A stretch of DNA of 64,000 bases from VBCK01 sp036270655 (GTDB taxonomy: Bacteria > Pseudomonadota > Gammaproteobacteria > Burkholderiales > Burkholderiaceae_F): NCBI GenBank assembly GCA_036270655.1, contig DATBCD010000019.1, positions 1-64,000 on the forward strand, given 5' to 3'. The number at the start of each line of letters is the position of its first letter. Positions within the stretch are counted from its first letter, which is position 1. Positions 15,207-24,340 of the stretch are shown here, piece by piece. The notes under the pieces are model-generated. The model had not been told where the DNA came from and did not search any database. It saw only the letters and a program-made list of their open reading frames with translations. Both the position numbers and the translations under genes were made by a program.

Positions 15207-16502
15207 ATGAATGTCAGCGAGCAAAGCGATACGTCGGTGCCTCCGCGCTCCGGTTGGCTCAGGCGGTGGTGGCCAATGCCTGCCATTGCGTTGCTCGTGC
15301 TGCTCAGCGCAGCCACCTGGCGCCTGACCAAGTCCGACACGACGGCCACGCCCGTCGCCGGCAAGGGACAGCGCGGTGGCGACAACGCCAATCGCCCGAT
15401 CCCGGTGGCCACCCAGCCGGCCACGATCCAACCGTCGTTCGAGGTCACGCTGAGCGCGTTGGGCACCGTGGTGGCGCGCAATACGGTCACGGTCCACGTG
15501 CGGGTCGACGGCGAACTGGTCCAGGTGGCTTTCCGCGAAGGCCAGATGGTTCATATCGGCGATCTGCTGGCGCTGATCGACCCGCGGCCTTTCCAGGTCA
15601 CGCTGGACAACGCCCTGGCCACTCTGGAGAAGGACAAGGCGCAACTAGCCAACGCCCAGGTTGATCTGGAGCGCTATCGCAGCCTGATCGCGGACGACTC
15701 GATTCCGAAGCAGCAGTACGACAGCCAGGTCGCTCTGGTGCAACAGGACAAGGCGCTGGTGCTGGCCGATCAGGCCCAGGTCGACAGTGCCCGGCTGCAG
15801 CTTTCCTTCACGCACGTGGTCTCGCCGATCAACGGTCGCGTCGGCCTGCGTCAGGTCGACCTCGGCAACGTGGTGCACGCGGCCGATGCCAACGGGCTGG
15901 TGGTCATCACCCAGGTGCAACCGATCGATATCGTCTTCCCGATCCCGCAGGACCGGTTGCCGGCCGTGCAGCGGCGCGTGGCAACCGGTGCCCGCATGCA
16001 AGTGGATGCGTACGACAGCGACAACCGGATTCTGCTCGGCACCGGCAGCTTGCTGACGACCGACAATCAGATCGACACCACCACAGGAACGGTCAAGCTG
16101 AAGGCGGAGCTCGCCAACCGCGACAGCACGCTGTTCCCGAACCAGTTCGTCAATGTCCGTCTGCACCTGGATCAGATCGACAACGCGCTGACGATTCCGT
16201 CGGCGGCGGTCCAGCGCGGCGCACCGGGTCTGTACGCGTACGTCGTGAAAGCGGACAACACCGTGCAGATCCGGCCCCTGAAGACCGGGCCGACCGAAGG
16301 CGACCGGGTCCAGGTCCTCGAAGGGCTGGCTGCCAACGATCGCGTGGTCGTCGACGGCGTGGACAAGCTGCGCGACGGCGCCGCCGTGGAGCTGATTGAC
16401 CCGGCAACCCGCCGCATCGGTTCGGCCTCGGGACAGGTGCAGCAGGCCGGCGCGCGGGCCGGCGCCAAGAAGGGCTCCGGATCGCCGAGCGGAGCGCCGT
16501 GA
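15207..16502 (+). CDS. mdtA: RND efflux periplasmic adaptor (MdtA/MuxA type)
   Basis: A 431-residue membrane-fusion protein. A short cytoplasmic N terminus and one TM anchor (PAIALLVLLSAATWRL) are followed by a lipoyl/barrel-sandwich domain (VTVHVRVDGELVQVAFREGQ ... IDPRPFQVTLDNA). An alpha-hairpin (LEKDKAQLANAQVDLERYRSL) and the second lipoyl half (VVSPINGRVGLRQVDLGN) come next, then a beta-barrel and a membrane-proximal domain. It links the inner-membrane RND pump to the outer-membrane channel. The start at 15207 is supported by the position of the TM anchor. It is first of the operon mdtA-mdtB-mdtC-OMF, an arrangement with two different RND permeases that is characteristic of MdtABC and MuxABC-OpmB. 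Confidence 0.93.
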   Translation: MNVSEQSDTSVPPRSGWLRRWWPMPAIALLVLLSAATWRLTKSDTTATPVAGKGQRGGDNANRPIPVATQPATIQPSFEVTLSALGTVVARNTVTVHVRVDGELVQVAFREGQMVHIGDLLALIDPRPFQVTLDNALATLEKDKAQLANAQVDLERYRSLIADDSIPKQQYDSQVALVQQDKALVLADQAQVDSARLQLSFTHVVSPINGRVGLRQVDLGNVVHAADANGLVVITQVQPIDIVFPIPQDRLPAVQRRVATGARMQVDAYDSDNRILLGTGSLLTTDNQIDTTTGTVKLKAELANRDSTLFPNQFVNVRLHLDQIDNALTIPSAAVQRGAPGLYAYVVKADNTVQIRPLKTGPTEGDRVQVLEGLAANDRVVVDGVDKLRDGAAVELIDPATRRIGSASGQVQQAGARAGAKKGSGSPSGAP

Positions 16503-16529
16503 TGCGTGCCGGCCAGGCCCTCTCCCCCG

Positions 16530-16557
16530 CCCCTCTCCCACTGGCGTGGGAGAGGGG
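16530..16557. repeat. CCCCTCTCCCAC palindromic repeat before mdtB
   Basis: A perfect 12-bp stem (16530-16541 with 16546-16557, loop TGGC). The right arm, GTGGGAGAGGGG, contains the only good Shine-Dalgarno for mdtB (ATG at 16567), so folding would hide it. The same GGGAGAGGGG core recurs at 19627-19746 and before the alpha-E gene at 27426. Confidence 0.85.
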
Positions 16558-16566
16558 AGATTCACG

Positions 16567-19500
16567 ATGAATCCGTCGCGCACTTTCATCCTGCGCCCGG
16601 TCGCCACCTCGCTGCTGATGGTTGCGGTGATGCTGGCCGGGCTGGTCGCTTACACGCTGTTGCCGCAGTCTGCTCTGCCGCAGATCGATTACCCGACTAT
16701 CCAGGTCACGACGTTGTATCCGGGCGCCAGCCCCGACGTGGTGACCTCCTCGATCACGGCCCCGTTGGAGCGCCAGTTCGGGCAGATGCCCGGGCTGACC
16801 GAAATGTGGTCGTCCAGCTCGGGCGGCTCCTCGACGATCACGCTGCGGTTCGACCTGAACCTGTCGCTCGACGTGGCCGAACAGGAAGTGCAGGCGGCAA
16901 TCAATGCCGCTTTCAACTTCCTGCCGGTCGACCTGCCGATGCCGCCGGTCTACAGCAAGGTCAATCCGGCCGATGCCGCGGTGCTGACGCTGGCCCTGAC
17001 CTCGAGCACGCTGCCCACGACGCAGATCGAGGACCTGGCCGACACGCGGCTCGCTCCCAAGCTGTCCGAACTGTCCGGAGTGGGCCTGGTGACCATCAGC
17101 GGCGGGCAGAAGCCCGCCGTGCGCGTGCAGGTCAATCCGCGCGCGGTGGCCTCGCTCGGCCTGTCGCTGGAGGATGTTCGAACCGCCATCGCCAACGGCA
17201 ACGTGAACCAGGCCAAGGGCAGCTTCGACGGTCCGCAGCGCGCCTCCACGATCGATGCGAACGACCAGTTGCGCTCGGCCGACGATTACCGCCAGATCGT
17301 GATCGCTTACCGCAACGGCGCCCCGGTGCGGTTGTCGGACATCGCGTCCGTGATCGACGGTGCCGAGAATATCCGCCTGGCCGCCTGGGCCAACCGTACG
17401 CCCGGAATCGTGCTCAGCATCCAGCGCCAGCCCGGCGCCAACGTGATCGAGGTGGTGGACCGGATCAAGTCGTTGCTGCCCCAACTGCGTGCCGGCCTGC
17501 CGGCGGCCGTCGACGTGGTCGTGCTGACCGATCGGACGGTCACGATCCGGGCCTCGGTACGCGACGTTCAATACGAACTGCTGCTGGCCGTCGCGCTGGT
17601 CGTGCTGGCGATCTTCGTCTTTCTGCGCAGTGCCGCCGCCACCATCATCCCCGCCGTCGCAGTGCCGCTTTCGATCGTCGGTACGTTCGGCGTGATGTAT
17701 CTGACCGGGTTCAGCATCAACAACCTGACGCTGATGGCTCTGACCGTGGCAACCGGGTTCGTGGTCGATGACGCGATCGTGATGATCGAGAACATCGCGC
17801 GCTACGTGGAGGCGGGCGAATCCCCGATGCAGGCGGCGTTAAAAGGCGCCGGCCAGATCGGATTCACGATCATTTCGCTGACCATTTCGCTGATCGCCGT
17901 GCTGATCCCGCTGCTGTTCATGTCCGAAGTGGTCGGTCGCCTGTTTCGCGAATTCGCGATCACGCTGGCCGTGTCGATCCTGATTTCTGCGGCCGTGTCG
18001 CTGACACTGACGCCGATGATGGCCGCTCGCCTGCTGCGCCGGGTGCCGGAGGAGAACAAGAACTGGCTGCTGCGCTCGACCGGCCGCTTTTTCGATTCCA
18101 TGCTGGCCAGCTATGGGTCCGCGCTGCGCTGGGTCCTGGCGCACCAGGGTCTGACCTTGTGGGTGGCCATCGGCACGCTGCTGCTGGCCATCGCGCTGTA
18201 TGTGGTCGTGCCCAAGGGCTTCCTGCCCCAGCAGGACACCGGCGCGATCCAGGCGATCACGGAAGCGCCCCAATCGGTGTCCTTCGAGTCGATGGCGCAG
18301 CGCCAGCAGGCGCTGGCCGAGGAGCTACTGCAGGATCCCGCGGTCGACAGCCTGAGCTCGCAGATCGGTGTCGACGGCATCAACCAGAGCCTGAATGCCG
18401 GCCGGATGACGATCAACCTGAAGCCCCGTGCGGACCGCTCGGACCTGGCCACCGTGCTCGAACGCCTGAAGCAACGCGCCGCGACGGTGCCGGAAATCAC
18501 CCTGTACCTGCAGCCGGTGCAGGACCTGACGATCGAGGACCGGGTCTCGCGTACGCAGTATCAGTTCACGCTGGATTCGTCGAACCCGGACGACCTGTCC
18601 ACCTGGGTACCCCGGCTGGTGGACCGATTGCGCCAGCTTCCCCAGCTCGGCGACGTCGCCGCCGACTCGCAGGAGCAAGGCCTTCAAGCGTACGTCGATA
18701 TCGACCGCGACACGGCCTCGCGATTGGGCGTTACGGTGGCCGCGATCGACGCCGTTCTGTACGACGCCTACGGCCAGCGCCTGGTGTCGACCATCTTCAC
18801 CCAGTCCAACCAGTACCGGGTCGTACTGGAGGTCTCGCCCCAGTCTCGGCGCGGGTTGGACGCGCTCGGACAGCTATACGTGCCATCGGCCACCGGCCCG
18901 CAGGTGCCGCTGTCGGCCATCTCGCGCGTCCAGGAGCGCCGGACGCCGCTGGTGCTGAACCACCTGGCGCAGTTTCCGGCCACCACGGTTTCGTTCAACG
19001 TGGCCGCCAACGCTTCGCTCGGCGATGCCGTCGCCGCGGTCGAATCGGTGGAGCAGCAGCTGGGGCTGCCGGCGTCGATCCGGACCGAGTTCCAGGGCGC
19101 GGCGCTGGCGTTCCGCGCCGCGCTCGGATCGGAGGTGCTGCTGATCCTGGCCGCGGTGGTCACGATGTACATCGTGCTGGGCGTGCTGTACGAAAGCTAT
19201 ATCCACCCGGTCACGATCCTGTCGACGCTGCCGTCCGCCGGAATCGGAGCGCTGCTCGCGCTGCTGATCGCCGGCCACGACCTGGGAGTGATCGCGATCA
19301 TCGGCATCATCCTTCTGATCGGGATCGTGAAGAAGAACGCGATTTTGATGATCGACTTCGCGCTGGAGGCGCAGCGGCACGAAGGGCTGCCTGCGCACGA
19401 GGCGATCTACCAGGCCTGCCTGCTGCGATTCCGGCCGATCATGATGACGACGCTGGCCGCGCTGTTCGGCGCGCTGCCGCTGATGATCGGCACCGGCGTG

Positions 19501-19719
19501 GGCTCCGAGCTGCGCCACCCCCTGGGTATCACGATCGTGGGCGGCCTGATCGTCAGCCAGGCCCTGACGCTGTTCACGACGCCGGTGATCTATCTGGCGT
19601 TCGACCGCCTGGCACAGCGAATGAAGGCGGGCCCTCTGCCCCGCCCCTCTCTCGCAAGCGGGACAGGGGAGTTTGACTCTGCCAGCAATCCCCTCTCCCG
19701 CGAAGCGGGAGAGGGTTAG
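16567..19719 (+). CDS. mdtB: RND efflux permease (MdtB type) with repeat-derived C terminus
   Basis: A 1050-residue inner-membrane drug/proton antiporter of the HAE1 RND family. Seen in order are TM1 (FILRPVATSLLMVAVMLAGL), the porter domain, TM2-7 with the TM4 proton-relay pair in GFVVDDAIVMIEN, a second porter half, and TM8-12 including GIVKKNAILMIDFALEAQ. In E. coli MdtB and MdtC form a mixed trimer. The last 30 codons (19627-19716) are not family sequence. They are a read-through of the GGGAGAGGGG repeat cluster (ending SNPLSREAGEG), which means the original stop was lost or replaced. It is followed 35 bp later by mdtC. Confidence 0.95.
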   Translation: MNPSRTFILRPVATSLLMVAVMLAGLVAYTLLPQSALPQIDYPTIQVTTLYPGASPDVVTSSITAPLERQFGQMPGLTEMWSSSSGGSSTITLRFDLNLSLDVAEQEVQAAINAAFNFLPVDLPMPPVYSKVNPADAAVLTLALTSSTLPTTQIEDLADTRLAPKLSELSGVGLVTISGGQKPAVRVQVNPRAVASLGLSLEDVRTAIANGNVNQAKGSFDGPQRASTIDANDQLRSADDYRQIVIAYRNGAPVRLSDIASVIDGAENIRLAAWANRTPGIVLSIQRQPGANVIEVVDRIKSLLPQLRAGLPAAVDVVVLTDRTVTIRASVRDVQYELLLAVALVVLAIFVFLRSAAATIIPAVAVPLSIVGTFGVMYLTGFSINNLTLMALTVATGFVVDDAIVMIENIARYVEAGESPMQAALKGAGQIGFTIISLTISLIAVLIPLLFMSEVVGRLFREFAITLAVSILISAAVSLTLTPMMAARLLRRVPEENKNWLLRSTGRFFDSMLASYGSALRWVLAHQGLTLWVAIGTLLLAIALYVVVPKGFLPQQDTGAIQAITEAPQSVSFESMAQRQQALAEELLQDPAVDSLSSQIGVDGINQSLNAGRMTINLKPRADRSDLATVLERLKQRAATVPEITLYLQPVQDLTIEDRVSRTQYQFTLDSSNPDDLSTWVPRLVDRLRQLPQLGDVAADSQEQGLQAYVDIDRDTASRLGVTVAAIDAVLYDAYGQRLVSTIFTQSNQYRVVLEVSPQSRRGLDALGQLYVPSATGPQVPLSAISRVQERRTPLVLNHLAQFPATTVSFNVAANASLGDAVAAVESVEQQLGLPASIRTEFQGAALAFRAALGSEVLLILAAVVTMYIVLGVLYESYIHPVTILSTLPSAGIGALLALLIAGHDLGVIAIIGIILLIGIVKKNAILMIDFALEAQRHEGLPAHEAIYQACLLRFRPIMMTTLAALFGALPLMIGTGVGSELRHPLGITIVGGLIVSQALTLFTTPVIYLAFDRLAQRMKAGPLPRPSLASGTGEFDSASNPLSREAGEG

Positions 19720-19746
19720 GGAGAGGGTGACGTGGGAGAGGGGAGT
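19627..19746. repeat. cluster of GGGAGAGGGG palindromes spanning the mdtB 3' end
   Basis: At least three related units: a degenerate copy at about 19631-19672, a perfect 11-bp hairpin at 19691-19715 (CCCTCTCCCGC, loop GAA, GCGGGAGAGGG), and right-arm copies at 19718-19728 and 19733-19746. The last, GTGGGAGAGGGGAG, serves as the Shine-Dalgarno region of mdtC. The first half of the cluster is translated as the tail of MdtB. Confidence 0.8.
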
Positions 19747-19754
19747 TTGGTGAC

Positions 19755-22700
19755 ATGAGCCTTTCGTCGCCTTTCATCGTCAGACCGGTTGCGACCACGC
19801 TGCTGACCGCCGCGATCGCGCTGGCCGGGGCTCTGGGCTACACGAGCTTGCCGGTGGCGCCGCTGCCGCAGATGGACTTTCCGACCATCTCGGTGCAGGC
19901 GTCGCTGCCGGGCGCCAGCCCGGACACGATGGCAGCCACGGTGGCCGCGCCGCTGGAACGGTCGCTCGGCGTCATCTCCGGCGTTAACGAGATGACGTCG
20001 AACAGCTCGCTCGGGCAGACCCGGATCAATTTGCAGTTCGACCTGTCGCGCGACATCGACGGGGCCGCGCGCGACGTGCAGGCCGCCATCAACGCCGCGC
20101 GTCCGCTGTTGCCGTCCGGACTGCCCAGCAATCCGACGTACCACAAGTCCAATCCGTCGGACGCCCCGATCATGATCCTGACTCTGACCTCGGATGCGCT
20201 GACCCGCGGCCAGATGTACGACGTCGCCTCGACCGTGCTGGCCCAGCGCATTTCCCAGGTGACCGGCGTCGGCCAGGTCGACGTCAGCGGCGGCGCGCTG
20301 CCGGCGGTCCGGGTCGAGCTGAATATCGCGGCATTGAACCGCGCAGGCATTTCGCTGGAGACGGTGCGCGCGGCGATCGCCGCCACCAATTCGAACCGCC
20401 CCAAAGGGATGCTCGACGATGCGGAGCAGACGTGGCAGGTGGGCGCCAACGACCAGGCGCGCACTGCAGACGAATACCTGCCGCTGATCGTCGCTTACCG
20501 CAACGGGGCGCCGGTGCGCCTTGCCGACGTGGCGAGCGTGCAGGATTCGGTGGAGAACGTGCGCAACCTGGCTCTGTCGAACGGCAAGCCAGCGATCCTG
20601 ATTTTCGTGCGAAGGCAGCCCGGCGCGAACATCCTGGCCACCGTCGAAAGAGTCAGGACTCTGCTGCCCGTTTTGCGGGCTTCGATACCGGCCGCAATCG
20701 ATATGCGCGTGATGATGGAGCGGACCCCCACGATCCGCGCCTCCCTGAAGGAAACCGAGCGCACGCTGATCATCGCCGTGGCCCTGGTCATCTTCGTGGT
20801 GTTCCTGTTCCTGCGCGACCCGCGCGCGGCGCTGATCCCGGCGGTGGCCGTTCCGGTGTCGCTGATCGGCACGTTTGCTGCGATGTACCTGTTCGGATTC
20901 AGCCTGAACAACCTGACGCTGATGGCGTTGACCATATCCACCGGCTTCGTGGTCGACGACGCGATCGTGGTGCTGGAGAACATCACGCGGCACGTCGAAC
21001 GCGGCGTGGCGCCGATGCAGGCGGCGCTGCTGGGGGCGCGCGAGATCGGCTTCACCGTGCTGTCGATGAGCCTGTCGCTGATCGCCGTATTCGTCCCGAT
21101 CCTGGCGATGGGCGGATTTCTCGGGCGCCTGTTCCGCGAATTTGCGGTGACGCTGTCGGTCGCGATCCTGATTTCGCTCGTCGTGTCGTTGACCACGACC
21201 CCGATGATGTGCGCCCGTCTGCTGCGGCACAGACAGCGCCCGGCCGCGGCGTCCGCGCCATCGCGGTGGCGACGGGGGGTCGGGAGCGCGGCGGGCGGAT
21301 TCTGGAACGCGGTGACGCGAATCGGATCGACCACCGCGCAGGGGTACGAGCGCTCCGTGGTCGTCGCGTTGCGGCACCCGGTCATCACGCTGCTGGTGCT
21401 GTTCATCACGATCGCGGCCAACGTATTCCTGTTCATCCGGATCCCCAAGGGCCTGTTTCCGACGCAGGAAACCGGGTTGATCATGGGGGGCATCCAGGCC
21501 GACCAGAGCACCTCGTTCCAGTCGATGTCGAAGAAACTGCAGGAATTTCTCGACGTGTGCCTGACCGATCCGGCGGTTGTGGCCGCCAACGGGTTTACCG
21601 GCGGCGGATCGACCAACAGCGGTTTCGTGTTCCTCGTGCTCAAGCCCATCTCCGAAAGCCATGCGACCAGCGATCAGATCATCGCGCGCCTGCGCGGCAA
21701 GCTCGCGCACGTGGCCGGCGCCAACCTGTTCCTGCAGCCGGTGCAGGACCTGCGGATGGGAGCGCGGCAAAGCAATTCGCTTTACCAGTACACGCTGACG
21801 GATGCCGATGTCAACGAATTGCGCGATTGGGAACCCAGGATCCGCGGGGCGCTCTCGCAGCTTCCCGAGCTCGCCGACGTGAACACCGACTCGCAGGACA
21901 AGGGGCTGCGGACCTCGCTGAAGGTCGATCGCAACGCGGTGGACCGGCTCAACCTGACCATGAACCTGGTCGACTCGACCTTGAACGACGCGTTCGGCCA
22001 GCGTCAGGTCTCGACCATTTATGAACCGCTGAACCAGTATCACGTGGTGATGGAAGCCGCGCCGCGCTACTGGCAGCAGCCGACATCGCTGAACGACGTT
22101 TACGTGGTCACGCCGTCCGGAGGGCAGGTGCCGCTGGCGGCGCTGGCCACCTGGCAGATGTCCACCACGCCGCTGGCGGTCAACCACCAGGGACTTCTGG
22201 CCGCCTCGACCATCTCGTTCAACCTGGCACCCGGCGTGTCGCTCGGTCAGGCGACCACGGCGATCAACCGGGCGATGGCGCGCATCGGCGTTCCTTCGTC
22301 GATCCAGGGCGGCTTTCAGGGCAGCGCCAAGCTGTTTCTCCAGTCGCTGTCCAGCGAGCCGCTGTTGATCCTGGCGGCGCTGGTGACGATCTACATCGTG
22401 CTCGGCATTCTGTACGAAAGCACGCTGCACCCGATCACGATCCTTTCGACGCTGCCGTCGGCCGGAGTCGGCGCCGTGCTGGCGTTGCAGGCCTTCAACA
22501 CCGAATTCACGATCATGGCGATGATCGGCGTGATCCTGCTGATCGGCATCGTGAAGAAGAACGCGATCATGATGATCGACGTGGCGATCGAAACGTCGCG
22601 GCGCGAAGGGGTCGATTCGCGCGAAGCGATCCGGCGCGCTTGCCTGCTGCGCTTTCGCCCGATCATGATGACCACGCTGGCCGCGCTGTTCGGCGCCCTG

Positions 22701-22928
22701 CCGCTGGTGGTGGTGTCCGGCGAAGGCGCGCAGCTGCGCCAGCCGCTCGGGATTTCGATCGTCGGGGGACTGATATTGAGCCAGTTGCTGACGCTTTACA
22801 CGACGCCGGTCGTCTATTACGTGCTGGACCGGGCGCGGTCGATGATCGCCGCGCGCCGGGCACGTCGCGTGGGACCGCAGCACAGCGAGCCCGTCCACGT
22901 CGCGGCCGATGCGGGAAAGCCGCAATGA
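19755..22928 (+). CDS. mdtC: RND efflux permease (MdtC type)
   Basis: A 1057-residue HAE1-family RND permease and partner of the preceding MdtB-like protein. The N terminus SLSSPFIVRPVATTLLTAA, the TM4 pair in GFVVDDAIVVLEN and the TM10-11 segment IGIVKKNAIMMIDVAIE are present. A basic loop (HRQRPAAASAPSRWRRG) separates TM6 and TM7 and is longer than usual. Known MdtABC/MuxABC pumps export bile salts, novobiocin, flavonoids and similar amphiphiles; the substrate here is unknown. It overlaps the OMF gene by ATGA. Confidence 0.96.
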   Translation: MSLSSPFIVRPVATTLLTAAIALAGALGYTSLPVAPLPQMDFPTISVQASLPGASPDTMAATVAAPLERSLGVISGVNEMTSNSSLGQTRINLQFDLSRDIDGAARDVQAAINAARPLLPSGLPSNPTYHKSNPSDAPIMILTLTSDALTRGQMYDVASTVLAQRISQVTGVGQVDVSGGALPAVRVELNIAALNRAGISLETVRAAIAATNSNRPKGMLDDAEQTWQVGANDQARTADEYLPLIVAYRNGAPVRLADVASVQDSVENVRNLALSNGKPAILIFVRRQPGANILATVERVRTLLPVLRASIPAAIDMRVMMERTPTIRASLKETERTLIIAVALVIFVVFLFLRDPRAALIPAVAVPVSLIGTFAAMYLFGFSLNNLTLMALTISTGFVVDDAIVVLENITRHVERGVAPMQAALLGAREIGFTVLSMSLSLIAVFVPILAMGGFLGRLFREFAVTLSVAILISLVVSLTTTPMMCARLLRHRQRPAAASAPSRWRRGVGSAAGGFWNAVTRIGSTTAQGYERSVVVALRHPVITLLVLFITIAANVFLFIRIPKGLFPTQETGLIMGGIQADQSTSFQSMSKKLQEFLDVCLTDPAVVAANGFTGGGSTNSGFVFLVLKPISESHATSDQIIARLRGKLAHVAGANLFLQPVQDLRMGARQSNSLYQYTLTDADVNELRDWEPRIRGALSQLPELADVNTDSQDKGLRTSLKVDRNAVDRLNLTMNLVDSTLNDAFGQRQVSTIYEPLNQYHVVMEAAPRYWQQPTSLNDVYVVTPSGGQVPLAALATWQMSTTPLAVNHQGLLAASTISFNLAPGVSLGQATTAINRAMARIGVPSSIQGGFQGSAKLFLQSLSSEPLLILAALVTIYIVLGILYESTLHPITILSTLPSAGVGAVLALQAFNTEFTIMAMIGVILLIGIVKKNAIMMIDVAIETSRREGVDSREAIRRACLLRFRPIMMTTLAALFGALPLVVVSGEGAQLRQPLGISIVGGLILSQLLTLYTTPVVYYVLDRARSMIAARRARRVGPQHSEPVHVAADAGKPQ

Positions 22929-24337
22929 AGATCGTTTGCCTGCGCCTTGCAAGCCTGTCGGTCGCTTTGCTGGCGGCCGGCTGCGCGGTCGGGCCCGATT
23001 ACGTGCGCCCGTCGATGCCGGTACCCGCCGGGTTCAAGGAGGATCCGAACTGGAAGCCGGCTGAGCCTTCCGACGGTCGGATACCGGCTACCTGGTGGAA
23101 AACCTTCGGCGACGCGGATCTGGACGCGTTGACCGAGCAAGTTGCCATGGCCAATCAGGACGTGCGGGTGGCCGAGGCGACCTACCGGGAGTCGGTCGCG
23201 CTGGCGCAGCAGGCTTTCGCCGCGCTGTTCCCCGTGCTGAATCTGAATGGATCGATCACCCGATCGCAGGGGGCGAGCGGCGCTACGGCCGCCCGCAGCG
23301 CGCGGCCGGCAACGTTCGATACGGTTACGGCGGGTACGTCGTGGGAGCTCGATCTGTGGGGCGGTTTGCGGCGCAGCCTGGAACAGGTGCAAGCCTCGGC
23401 CCGGGCCAGCGCAGGCGACCTGGCCGCAACCACGCTGAGCCTTCAGGGCCAGCTGGTGTCCGACTACCTGTCGCTGCGGGTGGCCGACGAGCAACGGCGC
23501 CTGCTCGACGACGCGGTCCAAGCGTTCGAAAAGTCGTTGGAGCTCACCGAGAGCCGTTATCGCGCCGGCGTGGCGGCGCGCAGCGATGTGACGCAGGCGC
23601 AAGCGCAATTGGAAGCAACCCGCGCGCAGTCCATCGATGTGCAGGTCTCCCGCGCGCAGCTGGAGCACGCGATCGCCGTCCTGGTCGGCAAGGCTCCGGC
23701 GGATTTCTCGATCGCCCAGCGGCCCTACCAGTTGCAGTTCCCGCCTGTTCCGCCGCTGCTTCCCGCCGCGCTGCTGGAGCGGCGGCCGGACGTGGCGGCG
23801 GCCGAGCGGCGTGTCGCCGCCGCCAACGCCCAGATCGGCGTCGCGACGGCCGCTTTCTTTCCGACCGTGACGCTGAACGCCAACGGGGGCTTTTCCGCCC
23901 CGAGCAGCGCATCGCTGTTCTCCGTGCCCGCTCGTGTCTGGTCCGTGGGCCCGACGATGGCCGAAAAGCTGTTCGACTTCGGGGCGCGCTCGGCCGCACG
24001 CGATCAGGCGGTGGCCGGCTGGGATGCCGCGAGCGCCACTTACCGCAAGACGGTGCTGACCGCGTTTCAAAACGTGGAGGACAGCCTGGCCTCGTTGCGG
24101 ATACTGGCGCAGGAGGCCGTCGTCGAGGCCGCCGCGGTCAAGGCCGCGCAGGAATCGCTCGCGCTGACGATCAGCCAGTACAAGGGAGGTACCGTAAGCT
24201 ACCTGAACGTGATCACGGCCCAGACCACCGAGCTGACCAGCCGCGAGAGCGCCCTGGCGATCGACGGACGCAGAGCGGCCGCTACGGTGCAGCTGATGCA
24301 GGCATTGGGCGGCGGCTGGGAAATGTCGCAAAACTAG
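22925..24337 (+). CDS. outer-membrane efflux lipoprotein (NodT/OprM family)
   Basis: A 470-residue TolC-like channel subunit. The signal ends in a lipobox, LLAAGC, at residues about 15-20, followed by AVGPDYVRP, the usual motif just after the lipid-bearing Cys. Two OEP repeats follow, with long helices (LADEQ-type coiled regions such as ESVALAQQAFAALFPVLNLNG and YRAGVAARSDVTQAQAQLEATRAQ) and the LLERRPDVAAAERRVAAANAQIG motif typical of NodT proteins. It completes the tripartite pump encoded immediately upstream, with an ATGA overlap to mdtC. Confidence 0.95.
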   Translation: MKIVCLRLASLSVALLAAGCAVGPDYVRPSMPVPAGFKEDPNWKPAEPSDGRIPATWWKTFGDADLDALTEQVAMANQDVRVAEATYRESVALAQQAFAALFPVLNLNGSITRSQGASGATAARSARPATFDTVTAGTSWELDLWGGLRRSLEQVQASARASAGDLAATTLSLQGQLVSDYLSLRVADEQRRLLDDAVQAFEKSLELTESRYRAGVAARSDVTQAQAQLEATRAQSIDVQVSRAQLEHAIAVLVGKAPADFSIAQRPYQLQFPPVPPLLPAALLERRPDVAAAERRVAAANAQIGVATAAFFPTVTLNANGGFSAPSSASLFSVPARVWSVGPTMAEKLFDFGARSAARDQAVAGWDAASATYRKTVLTAFQNVEDSLASLRILAQEAVVEAAAVKAAQESLALTISQYKGGTVSYLNVITAQTTELTSRESALAIDGRRAAATVQLMQALGGGWEMSQN

Positions 24338-24340
24338 CCA

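Noticed and set aside
16503..16566. GGGAGAGGGG repeats as a CRISPR array
   Set aside because: Units are palindromic, irregularly spaced, lack unique spacers and sit at ribosome-binding sites; no cas genes are present.
19716..22952. 1078-codon open frame on the minus strand opposite mdtC
   Set aside because: Very rich in His, Arg, Gln and Asp, with no recognisable domain; it is the codon-position shadow of the RND gene in GC-rich DNA.
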